From the NCBI GenBank assembly GCA_947038515.1, contig CAMQWJ010000001.1:269580-332750 (forward strand): 63,171 nt of DNA. Reading direction: 5' to 3'. Below, piece by piece: positions 1 to 7,142 of this stretch (its first letter is position 1; each line of letters begins with the position of its first letter). The DNA comes from an uncultured Fusobacteriaceae bacterium. Its GTDB lineage: Bacteria > Fusobacteriota > Fusobacteriia > Fusobacteriales > Fusobacteriaceae. The notes below the pieces were generated by a model. It ran no database searches and was not told where the DNA came from. It saw only the letters and a list, made by a program, of their open reading frames with translations. The translations under genes were made by a program, and so were the position numbers.

Positions 1-756
1 AAATTTTAATATTTTAGAATCTAATAAAATTTTTAATTCTGGATCAACAATTATTCTATATGGATCTCTGGCATTTTCTTCTCTTGAATTAAGACTTGGA
101 TCATCTTGTAATAAAGTATTAATTCCAATCATAATTCCTGAGTATCTATTTCTTAAAGTCATTACTTTCTTTCTTGCACTTTCATTTGTTATCCATTTTG
201 AATCAAATGTTCTAGTTGCTATTTTACCATCTAAAGTAATTGCACACTTAAGAAAAACATAGGGTAATCCTGTTGTTATATAGTGAAAAAATACTCTATT
301 TAACTCTTGCCCTTCATTTTCTAATATCCCTACTCTAACTTCTATTCCAGCATTTTTTAATTTTTCTATTCCCTTCCCACTTACTAAAGGATTAGGATCT
401 AGCACTGAAACAACACATCTTTTCACTCCCATAGCTATTATTTTATCCACACAAGGTGGTGTTTTTCCAAAATGTGAACAAGGTTCTAAGTTTACATATA
501 TAGTACTATTTTCACTATTTTTTCCTGCCATATTTAGAGCATTTACTTCAGCATGAGCCTCCCCATAGGACTCATGATAACCTTCCCCAACAATATGATC
601 ATTCTTAACTACAATTGCTCCCACTAAGGGGTTAGGATTTACTTTTCCTACACCCTTAAGAGCTAACTTGAATACTAACTTCATATATTTTTTATCTTGT
701 TCTAAATATTTTTCATCATTGATATTTTTAATACTTTCTCTATCTTCATTTTTCAT
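1..756 (-). CDS. ribD: RibD, bifunctional riboflavin biosynthesis deaminase/reductase (partial)
   Basis: Converts the first pyrimidine product of the riboflavin pathway by deamination and then NADPH-dependent side-chain reduction. I translated the minus strand from the ATG at 754-756; it stays open for 252 codons to the window edge, so the C-terminal part of the reductase is missing. The N-terminal half has the zinc deaminase signature: HAE near residue 68 and PCSHFGKTPPC near 95. The second half matches the reductase start (LDGKIATRTFDSKWITN). It begins only 3 nt after the ribH stop, which implies translational coupling in one operon under the FMN riboswitch. There is no strong ribosome site of its own. 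Confidence 0.95.
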   Translation of the reverse strand, partial: MKNEDRESIKNINDEKYLEQDKKYMKLVFKLALKGVGKVNPNPLVGAIVVKNDHIVGEGYHESYGEAHAEVNALNMAGKNSENSTIYVNLEPCSHFGKTPPCVDKIIAMGVKRCVVSVLDPNPLVSGKGIEKLKNAGIEVRVGILENEGQELNRVFFHYITTGLPYVFLKCAITLDGKIATRTFDSKWITNESARKKVMTLRNRYSGIMIGINTLLQDDPSLNSREENARDPYRIIVDPELKILLDSKILKF

Positions 757-759
757 ATC

Positions 760-1221
760 TTAAATCTCTTTTAATAGATTTACCATTTCGATAGCAGTCA
801 TTCCAGCATCAAAGCCTTTATTTCCAGCTTTTGTTCCTGCTCTTTCAATTGCCTCTTCTATACTGTTTGTTGTTAAAACTCCAAATATAACTGGAATCTC
901 CACTTCTAAGCCTACACTTGCCACACCCTTTGAAACTTCTGAACAAACATAGTCAAAATGTGGAGTGGAACCTTTAATAACAGCTCCTAAAGCAATAATA
1001 GCATCATATTTTCCTGATTTTGCCATTTTTTTAGCTATAAATGGTATTTCATAAGCTCCAGGAACCCATACTAGAGAAATATTCTCATCTGATATCCCAT
1101 GTCTTTTTAATGAATCTTCAGCTCCACTTATAAGTTTTCCTGTTATAAACTCATTAAATCTTCCTGCTACAATTCCAATTTTTAAATCCTTTCCTAAAAA
1201 ATCCCCTTGAATAACTTTCAT
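760..1221 (-). CDS. ribH: RibH, 6,7-dimethyl-8-ribityllumazine synthase
   Basis: Condenses 5-amino-6-ribitylaminouracil with 3,4-dihydroxybutanone phosphate to lumazine, the penultimate riboflavin step; the family forms capsid-like assemblies in the cytosol. The 153-aa length is typical. Family motifs visible are GRFNEFIT near the start, VPGAYEIPF near residue 53, [16 protein letters not shown] near 77-92 and the C-terminal [15 protein letters not shown] ribosome site precedes the ATG. It is the first gene after the FMN riboswitch, with ribD following. In many Firmicutes ribH is instead the last gene of the operon, so the order here is less usual. Confidence 0.97.
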   Translation of the reverse strand: MKVIQGDFLGKDLKIGIVAGRFNEFITGKLISGAEDSLKRHGISDENISLVWVPGAYEIPFIAKKMAKSGKYDAIIALGAVIKGSTPHFDYVCSEVSKGVASVGLEVEIPVIFGVLTTNSIEEAIERAGTKAGNKGFDAGMTAIEMVNLLKEI

Positions 1222-1249
1222 AATTTACTCTCCTTTTTTGTCAGGACAA

Positions 1250-1276
1250 ATAAAAAAGCCTGGATAGACTCCAGGC
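1250..1276 (-). terminator. Intrinsic terminator of the FMN riboswitch expression platform
   Basis: On the minus strand an 8-bp stem GCCTGGAG..CTCCAGGC-like hairpin (positions 1258-1276, arms gcctgga/tccaggc) is followed by a T-rich run, just before the ribH ribosome site. A smaller stem (tagcc/ggcta, 1296-1312) lies between it and the aptamer. This placement fits transcription attenuation when FMN is bound. Confidence 0.8.
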
Positions 1277-1320
1277 ATGATGAAATAAATTTAAATAGCC
1301 AAAAAAAGGCTATCTTTATT

Positions 1321-1440
1321 TTCTTCTTTCATCCAGACTATACTGTCGGTTTTGGAATTGCACCAAATCAAGAACTTACGTTCTTCGCGGACTATACCGC
1401 CGGTCGGGAATTGTAATAAATTACGCACCCTGCCCTGAAG
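1321..1440 (-). promoter_or_regulatory. FMN riboswitch (RFN element)
   Basis: The minus strand begins with CTTCAGGGCAGGGTG (1426-1440), contains TTCCCGACCGGCGGT (around 1396-1411), and ends with GGATGAAAGAAGA (1321-1333). These are the conserved strands of the FMN aptamer in the right order and spacing. It lies directly upstream of ribH-ribD with a terminator between, so it should shut down the riboflavin operon when FMN is abundant. Confidence 0.96.
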
Positions 1441-1503
1441 ATTATTTTGATATGTTTTAATTATAATTTATTAGGAAGGGAAAGTCAAGAGCCTTTTAAT
1501 CTT

Positions 1504-2343
1504 TTATTTTGTATTCTGATTTAAAAATTTATTAATTGAAATTAATCTATTTTTACTATTTTCATCTAATCCTCTGCTAATAAAAGTCAAAATAAACTCT
1601 AAAAGACTCTGGGTTGGAACAATAGAGTTAAAATAACTTAATCCCCCAACCTCTGTCAATAAAGTTACATCACCCAAATTAGCCACTGGTGAAACTGCTC
1701 TATCTGTGACTATAATAATAGAAGCCTCCATAGTTTTTGCTTGCTCTATTAAAAGTTGATATGTTTTTGAATACTTTGGATGTGCAATTAAGAATAAACA
1801 ATCTCCCTTTTTTATATCAATAATATCTTTTATAAGTTCAGAATTATTCAAGCTATATGTTTTAACATTTTCTAATACAAATCCTAACCTTAATCCAAAA
1901 AAAGATGCTACACCTGAAGTACTTTTGAATCCTACAACAAATTTTTTCCTTGATTTTAAAATCAAACTAATTGCTTTTTCAATTTTTTCCAAATTATTTA
2001 TATTTAAAGTCTTTTCAATATTTTTATTTATAGATTCTAAAAAAATACCTACCAAATTATTATTTTTCAACATTTCTTCATTTAAACTAAGCTTTTCAGT
2101 CGGTGTCAATATTTTTTCACTTACTTGCCTTCTTATATCATTTTTAAATTCTTTAAAACTGCTATATCCTAATTTTTTTACAAATCTAATTACAGAAGTG
2201 TCACTTATTTTTAGCTCCTCTCCTATCTCAGTAGATGTTAAAAAATATAATCTATTTTCATTATGATAAAAAAAGTTAGCAATAAGTTTTTCTATCTTTG
2301 TTAAACTCTTACTTATTAATTTTTCTTCTAAAGAATGAATCAT
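1504..2343 (-). CDS. MurR/RpiR-family transcriptional regulator
   Basis: A cytosolic DNA-binding repressor or activator that senses a phosphorylated or small metabolite. It has an N-terminal helix-turn-helix (residues about 25-65, with ISDTSVIRFVKKLGYSSFKEF, the RpiR recognition helix region) and a C-terminal SIS domain (about 125-250, GFKSTSGVASFFGLRL). An upstream in-frame ATG exists, but GGAGG lies 7 nt before the ATG at 2341-2343, so I chose that start (279 aa). It is divergent from the yfcC-M20 pair and probably controls it. A palindrome and promoter lie in the shared 174-bp gap. The ligand cannot be told from sequence. Confidence 0.9.
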   Translation of the reverse strand: MIHSLEEKLISKSLTKIEKLIANFFYHNENRLYFLTSTEIGEELKISDTSVIRFVKKLGYSSFKEFKNDIRRQVSEKILTPTEKLSLNEEMLKNNNLVGIFLESINKNIEKTLNINNLEKIEKAISLILKSRKKFVVGFKSTSGVASFFGLRLGFVLENVKTYSLNNSELIKDIIDIKKGDCLFLIAHPKYSKTYQLLIEQAKTMEASIIIVTDRAVSPVANLGDVTLLTEVGGLSYFNSIVPTQSLLEFILTFISRGLDENSKNRLISINKFLNQNTK

Positions 2344-2421
2344 AAAGACCTCCATAAAGTTTGCTTCTTTATAGCTTATCATATTTATTTTAATATTAAT
2401 ATAAATATAATTAAAAAAAGT

Positions 2422-2450
2422 TTGACTATTTTGAAAAAAAAAAGTATATT
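2422..2450 (+). promoter_or_regulatory. Sigma-70-type promoter of the yfcC-M20 operon
   Basis: TTGACT at 2422-2427 and TATATT at 2445-2450 are separated by exactly 17 nt, 67 bp upstream of the YfcC start codon. Confidence 0.7.
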
Positions 2451-2460
2451 AAAAGAATAC

Positions 2461-2492
2461 AAATAAACATTTTTTTATAATTATGTTTATTT
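2461..2492. promoter_or_regulatory. Palindrome, candidate RpiR operator
   Basis: AAATAAACAT (2461-2470) and ATGTTTATTT (2483-2492) are perfect 10-bp inverted arms with a 12-nt spacer. It lies just downstream of the promoter at 2422-2450 and next to the divergent RpiR gene, where a repressor would block transcription. The function is inferred from position only. Confidence 0.5.
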
Positions 2493-2517
2493 AAAAATAT
2501 TTTTTCAGGGGGATATA

Positions 2518-3927
2518 ATGTCTAAAAAATCTGATAATAAGAAAAAATTTGAATTTCCACACACTTATGTAATTATTTTTGCTTTGATTGTTTTTGCAGT
2601 TTTATTAACTTGGATTGTTCCATCTGGTCAATTTCCTAGAATAAAAGATCCTACTTCAGGAAAAATTACTATTGTAGCAGATCAATTTGCTTTTATTAAA
2701 AATACACCAGTAAGCTTTCTTGACATTCCTTTTAAAATAGTAGCTGCTTTAAATAAATCTAGTAGTATCATATTTTTAGTTTTAATTGTTGGTGGAACTT
2801 TTAATGTCATAATAAAAACTGGAATGTTTCAAGCATTAACTTCCAAAGTTACAAAAATTTTTGCTCATAAAGAAGAAATGTTAATTCCTGCATTTACAAC
2901 AATATTTGCGATTGCTTGTATGAGTATGGGAGTTAACACATTTATCGGATTTGCTCCCGTTGCAATAATTCTAGCTCGTTCTATGGGATATGATGCTATT
3001 GTTGGTATCTCCATGGTTGCTCTCGGTGGTGCAATTGGTTTTAGTACAGGTTCTTTTAACCCTTTCACAACAGGAGTTGCACAAGCTTTAGCTGGTCTTC
3101 CTATGTTTTCAGGAGTAGGATATAGAATTTTTTGCTTAGTAGTATTTTTAATAGTAACAAATATCTATATTATTATGTATGCTAAAAAAATTAAAAAAAA
3201 TCCTGAACTTAGTGTAGTTTATGATTTAGAGCAATTAGAAAATAATCCCAATAACCGAAATGATGTTATGCCAGAAATCGAAAAGAAACATTACCTAGTT
3301 TTAGCTATTGTTGTAGTCCTTTTTGGGGTCCTTATTTATGGTGGATCAGCTTGGCATTGGAAGCTTAATCAAAGTGCTGGTCTATTCATCTGGATGGCAA
3401 TATTAACAGGGTTAGCTTATGGTTTTTCTCCAAGTATAATTGCAAAAGAATTTGTTGCTGGAGCGAAAGGTCTTGTCTTTGGAGCTTTAATTATAGGAAT
3501 TGCTCGAACAATCTCTATAATTTTAGATGATGGAAAAATACTTGATACATCTGTTTATTACCTTGGAAATTTATTAGCATCACTTCCACAAGTATTACAA
3601 TCAATAGGAATGTTCCTTCTTCAGTTATTTATAAATGGATTAGTGACTTCAGGAAGTGGGCAAGCAGCAGTAACAATGCCTATTATGTTACCAGTTGCAG
3701 ACATGATTGGTATGACACGTCAAACAGCCGTTTTAGCATTTAACTTTGGAGATGGATTTAGTAATTATGTTTTACCAACTTCCTCTGCACTTATGGGTTT
3801 CCTTGCTATTGCTAATGTTTCGTATGAAAACTGGATGAAATATATGGGGAAATTATTTCTAATTTGGATAGTCACAGGATCAATATTGATAATTATAGCG
3901 AATAGAATTGGATATGGTCCATTCTAA
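2518..3927 (+). CDS. YfcC-family inner-membrane carrier
   Basis: A polytopic transporter of the YfcC family (C4-dicarboxylate anaerobic carrier superfamily) of 469 aa with about 11-12 hydrophobic segments. Family features are the first membrane helix ending in TWIVPSGQFPR (near residue 35), a polar substrate-site stretch GFSTGSFNPFTTGVAQ (near 180), and the second re-entrant region TSGSGQAAVTMPIM near 380. GGGGG lies 5 nt before the ATG. It is followed after 15 nt by an M20 amidohydrolase, so it probably imports an amide-containing peptide or amino-acid conjugate that the hydrolase cleaves. The substrate is not known. A paralogue lies at 18433-19944. Confidence 0.9.
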   Translation: MSKKSDNKKKFEFPHTYVIIFALIVFAVLLTWIVPSGQFPRIKDPTSGKITIVADQFAFIKNTPVSFLDIPFKIVAALNKSSSIIFLVLIVGGTFNVIIKTGMFQALTSKVTKIFAHKEEMLIPAFTTIFAIACMSMGVNTFIGFAPVAIILARSMGYDAIVGISMVALGGAIGFSTGSFNPFTTGVAQALAGLPMFSGVGYRIFCLVVFLIVTNIYIIMYAKKIKKNPELSVVYDLEQLENNPNNRNDVMPEIEKKHYLVLAIVVVLFGVLIYGGSAWHWKLNQSAGLFIWMAILTGLAYGFSPSIIAKEFVAGAKGLVFGALIIGIARTISIILDDGKILDTSVYYLGNLLASLPQVLQSIGMFLLQLFINGLVTSGSGQAAVTMPIMLPVADMIGMTRQTAVLAFNFGDGFSNYVLPTSSALMGFLAIANVSYENWMKYMGKLFLIWIVTGSILIIIANRIGYGPF

Positions 3928-3942
3928 TAAAGGAGATATAAA

Positions 3943-5118
3943 ATGAAACAAAATCTTTTTAAATATATTGAAGATATAAAAGAGCCTCTTCTTACTTTAG
4001 GAGATTTCATCTTTGATACCCCTGAAATTGGGTTACAAGAATTTGAAAGTTCTAAAAAAATAACAGAAATTTTAAAAGAAAATGGTTTTGAAATAGAATA
4101 TAATATTGGAGGGCTGGAAACAGCTTTTAGGGCAACATACCAAAATGGTATTGGTGGACCTTCAATTGGTTTACTATGTGAATATGATGCTCTAGAAGGA
4201 ATTGGGCATGCCTGTGCTCACCATATGCAAGGTCCTAGTATTTTAGGAGCTTCATTAGCTTTAAAAAATCTTATTACAGATCTTAATTATAAATTAGTAA
4301 TTTATGGTACTCCTGCTGAAGAAACTATCGGTGGAAAAGTCACTATGTTGGCCAATCAATGTTTTAATGATATTGATGTAGCACTTATGATGCATGGAGC
4401 CCCTGATACTACTACTGATGTTAAATCTTTAGCACTATCAAACTTTACTGTTAAGTTTCATGGAATTCGTTCACATGCTGCTTTAGCTCCTGAAAAAGGT
4501 AGAAGTGCATTAGATGGTCTTTTAATTTTATTTCAAGGAATTGAATTTTTAAGAGAACATGTAAGAGAAGATGTTAAAATGCATTATACTATCATCAATG
4601 CTGGAGGACCTGCTAATGTTGTACCTAAATATGCAGAGGCAAAGTTTAGTCTTCGTTCTTATGATAGAGCTTACTTAAATCAAACTATTGAAAGATTTAA
4701 AAAAGTTGTACAAGGTGCTTCTTTAATGACTGAAACAGAATATGAAGTTATTGAAACTAAATCCCTTGATAATAAAATACCTGTTTTAACTCTGAATAAT
4801 CTTTTAATGGATAATGCTGGACTTGTTAATGCTCCTAGAATTTCTCCACCTCGAGAAAAAACAGGTTCTACAGATTTTGGAAATGTTATGTATCACGTAC
4901 CTGGCTCTTGCATTAGAATTGCCTTTGTTCCACCTGGAACTTCTTCTCACTCAGATGAATTTTTACAAATGGGAAAAACAAAAGAAGCACATGATGGAAT
5001 TATCTTAGCAGCTCAAATACTTGCTGGAACAGCATATGATATTATCTCTAATGAAGAAAATTTTGAAAAAATAAAATCAGAATTTAAAGAAAATAAAGAG
5101 AAAAGTGTTAAGCTTTAA
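3943..5118 (+). CDS. M20-family metallo-amidohydrolase (AbgB/PM20D2-like)
   Basis: A cytosolic zinc amidohydrolase of 391 aa, no signal peptide. It shows LLCEYDALEGIGHACAHH (about 83-100), the metal site of this subfamily, and GTPAEETIGGK near 126-136 carrying the catalytic Glu pair. Best general match is the branch that includes p-aminobenzoyl-glutamate hydrolase subunit B and PM20D2-type dipeptidases. It is co-transcribed with the YfcC carrier upstream (AAGGAG ribosome site). The last 48 nt of the gene plus the following bases are repeated at 11491-11544, about 6.4 kb away. The exact substrate is unknown. Confidence 0.9.
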   Translation: MKQNLFKYIEDIKEPLLTLGDFIFDTPEIGLQEFESSKKITEILKENGFEIEYNIGGLETAFRATYQNGIGGPSIGLLCEYDALEGIGHACAHHMQGPSILGASLALKNLITDLNYKLVIYGTPAEETIGGKVTMLANQCFNDIDVALMMHGAPDTTTDVKSLALSNFTVKFHGIRSHAALAPEKGRSALDGLLILFQGIEFLREHVREDVKMHYTIINAGGPANVVPKYAEAKFSLRSYDRAYLNQTIERFKKVVQGASLMTETEYEVIETKSLDNKIPVLTLNNLLMDNAGLVNAPRISPPREKTGSTDFGNVMYHVPGSCIRIAFVPPGTSSHSDEFLQMGKTKEAHDGIILAAQILAGTAYDIISNEENFEKIKSEFKENKEKSVKL

Positions 5119-5124
5119 TAAAAA
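5071..5124 (+). repeat. Left copy of a 54-bp direct repeat (M20 gene 3' end)
   Basis: The stretch starting ATAAAATCAG and ending GCTTTAATAAAA, covering the last 16 codons of the M20 gene and its stop, matches 11491-11544 with 52 of 54 identities (differences at 5100 and 5108). The two copies are exactly 6420 bp apart and bracket the symporter, ade and arsenic genes. Confidence 0.9.
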
Positions 5125-5145
5125 GTCTCACTAAAAATAAACTGT

Positions 5146-5195
5146 AACCATGAAACTAGACACATATAAAAAAGTGTCTGTTTCATGGTTTTTTT
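5146..5195 (+). terminator. Terminator of the yfcC-M20 operon
   Basis: Long stem AACCATGAAAC..GACAC pairing with GTGTC..GTTTCATGGTT (one internal mismatch), followed by TTTTTTT. Confidence 0.9.
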
Positions 5196-5233
5196 GATTA
5201 TAATTTTTTAATAAGAATCAAAAGGAGAGAAAT

Positions 5234-5353
5234 ATGTCTAATCAATTTGTCCTTTTCAACTTAAAAAAGATGACTCCCGTGCAATACCGGAATCATCTTT
5301 TATCAATAACAGGACTATACCTTTTTTCAAATTTTATATCCAAGAAAAAATAA
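5234..5353 (+). pseudogene. IS3-family transposase C-terminal remnant
   Basis: A 39-codon frame contains LKKMTPVQYRNHLL, the characteristic end of IS3/IS150-type OrfB transposases (normally ..MSPVQYRTH.. just before the stop). Nothing transposase-like precedes codon 9, so only the tail survives. The same DNA can fold as AAAAGATGA-CTCC/GGA-ATCATCTTTT, so a terminator-like role is possible too. No terminal inverted repeats are recognisable. It lies inside the interval bracketed by the M20 repeats, fitting an insertion or rearrangement history. Confidence 0.55.
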
Positions 5354-5437
5354 AAATATAAAATTTAATAATCTAACTATAGAAAAATACATTACTAAAC
5401 CTCCTTTTAAAAAGGTTCTTTGTCAAGTAGACAACTT

Positions 5438-5459
5438 TAAAAAACGATTAAACGTTTTT
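5438..5459 (-). terminator. Hairpin terminator after the DAACS symporter
   Basis: AAAAACG/CGTTTTT arms around a short AT loop followed by T-runs in both directions, a few bases after the symporter stop at 5466. Confidence 0.55.
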
Positions 5460-5465
5460 AGTTTT

Positions 5466-6728
5466 CTATTTTACTATATTTTTTTCTCTAATAAAGTAAT
5501 CTTTAAGCCATTCTTTTCCTTCTATAAGACGAGTTACCATCATTGCTGAAACTGAATCTCCAGCTGCATTTACCATAGTTGCAGGTGGATCGACTAAGAA
5601 TCCAAGTGTTGCAATTATTGGGAATGCTTCTGGTGGGAATCCATAAAGATTAACTATAAGCATTTCTCCTATTAATCCACCACCAGGAACTCCACTCATA
5701 ACAACTCCACCTAATACTGAAATTAACATGGCAGTTAAAAATGTTTCTATTCCTGTAAATTCTTTGCCAAATATTCCAAATAAAAATGATATTTTAAGAA
5801 TAGATGATAAACATGTTCCGTCCATATGCATAGTAGCACCTATCGGCAATACTATTTCACGAATATCTTTTGGTACACCCATTTTTTGAGCAGCATCTAA
5901 GTTTACAGGTAATGTTGCTATTGAACTACCTGTTGCAAAAGCAGTGATTGCTGGAGGTAAAATATTTTTAAAACATGTTTTTACTCCAAGCTTTCCACCT
6001 GCTAAATATGAATACCCTGCAAATGCGATTATGAAATATAAGAAACAAACAGGATAATAAATTACCATTGCCTTTGCATAAGCTCCTAGAAGTTGTGGAC
6101 CAAACTCTCCTATTAAACTTGCAAAATACGCACCCAAACCAATTGGAGCATAAAGCATAATAATACTAATTAATTTCATGAAAACATTAGAAAGTGCATC
6201 TAAAAACTTTGCAACGATATTATCTTCTCCACCAACAGCACTTACACAAAATCCAAATAACATTGAAAATACAATAAGTGGAAGCATATTAGCTTTTGAA
6301 AAAAGACCTACAAAATCATTAACAGTAACTGCTTTTACTACCTGTTCAGCAAGAGATATTTCTTTTAGTACAGTATCTGAATTCATTACAATATTAACAC
6401 CTTCTGCTGGTGGAAATACTGTTACAACCATAAATATTATAGCAGCTGCAACTACTCCTGTTGCAAAGAAAACAAAAAACATATTTCCTAAAATACTTCC
6501 TAAACGTTTCATATTAAGCATATTTCCAACAGCACTAGCTATAGTTACAAAAACCATAGGAACAACTGCTGTAAACATTAAATTAATAAAAACATTTCCA
6601 AAAGGCTTAAAAACCATCGCATCTTTCCCCATGACGATACCTAAAATACTACCTATACCAATCGCTATTAATAAAATAATAGGAAAACGATAATTCTGCC
6701 AAAAACTTTTTTTCTCCACTGCTACCAT
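5466..6728 (-). CDS. Dicarboxylate/amino acid:cation symporter (DAACS family)
   Basis: A Na+ or H+ coupled uptake carrier for glutamate/aspartate or C4-dicarboxylates in the inner membrane, 420 aa, eight transmembrane helices plus two re-entrant hairpins. The serine-rich HP1 tip is present as FATGSSIATLPVNL (near 265-278), followed by the conserved ATMHMDGTCL of TM7 (near 298) and the HP2 region GVPGGGLIG near 350. A GAGGGGG ribosome site precedes the ATG. It is 32 bp downstream of the dapF remnant and may be transcribed with ade. It is distinct from the second DAACS gene at 12608, and it has no regulator next to it. Confidence 0.92.
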   Translation of the reverse strand: MVAVEKKSFWQNYRFPIILLIAIGIGSILGIVMGKDAMVFKPFGNVFINLMFTAVVPMVFVTIASAVGNMLNMKRLGSILGNMFFVFFATGVVAAAIIFMVVTVFPPAEGVNIVMNSDTVLKEISLAEQVVKAVTVNDFVGLFSKANMLPLIVFSMLFGFCVSAVGGEDNIVAKFLDALSNVFMKLISIIMLYAPIGLGAYFASLIGEFGPQLLGAYAKAMVIYYPVCFLYFIIAFAGYSYLAGGKLGVKTCFKNILPPAITAFATGSSIATLPVNLDAAQKMGVPKDIREIVLPIGATMHMDGTCLSSILKISFLFGIFGKEFTGIETFLTAMLISVLGGVVMSGVPGGGLIGEMLIVNLYGFPPEAFPIIATLGFLVDPPATMVNAAGDSVSAMMVTRLIEGKEWLKDYFIREKNIVK

Positions 6729-6760
6729 AAAACTTACCCCCTCTCTATTTTTGATACTTA

Positions 6761-6970
6761 CTAAATTAAATCCTCATCCATAATTTCTCCAATAGCAATT
6801 ATATTTGTATCACCAATTAGATATAAATTTTCTACTTTTTCTTTAAAATTTATGTTCACATCTAAATTAATATTTTGTGGATTATTTAATTTTTCAACTG
6901 GAATTTTAAGTTCAAAATTATTTATAACAATAAAATCATTACCTGCACCTTGAATTTTAGTAAATTTCAT
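6761..6970 (-). pseudogene. dapF: dapF remnant, internally deleted diaminopimelate epimerase
   Basis: The 69-aa frame starts with MKFTKIQGAGNDFIVIN, the DapF N-terminus, and then jumps near residue 27-35 to NLYLIGDTNIIAIGEI, a DapF C-terminal strand. A normal DapF is about 270 aa, so the central 200 residues with both catalytic cysteines are lost. The ribosome site AAAAGGAG is intact, so a short peptide could still be made, but it cannot be an epimerase. A lysA fragment lies immediately upstream in the same orientation, so this is the relic of a lysine/DAP gene pair. Confidence 0.8.
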
Positions 6971-7092
6971 AAATATCTCCTTTTAAATGCTATAAAGCCT
7001 CTATATTTTGTCTCGTATAGTGCTGGACAAATATTATCAGTCATTCCTCCATCAATTGATACATATTTTCTAATATCTCTATTAACAATATA
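6967..7092 (-). pseudogene. lysA: lysA remnant, diaminopimelate decarboxylase C-terminal fragment
   Basis: I translated the minus strand between ade and the dapF remnant. A 41-codon open frame, preceded by an in-frame TAG at 7093-7095, contains RKYVSIDGGMTDNICPALY followed by ETKYRG. This is the conserved LysA motif (..VDGGM.DN.RPALY.A.Y..) near the C-terminus of a roughly 400-aa PLP enzyme. The frame ends by overlapping the dapF ATG. Only about a tenth of the gene remains. Confidence 0.75.
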
Positions 7093-7142
7093 CTAATTTT
7101 TCTTTAAAGTAAAGGATAATATGTGAATACATTAAAAAATTA

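Noticed and set aside
6761-6970. Functional 69-aa protein
   Set aside because: Both ends are DapF and the middle with the catalytic cysteines is missing, so I call it a pseudogene despite the good ribosome site.
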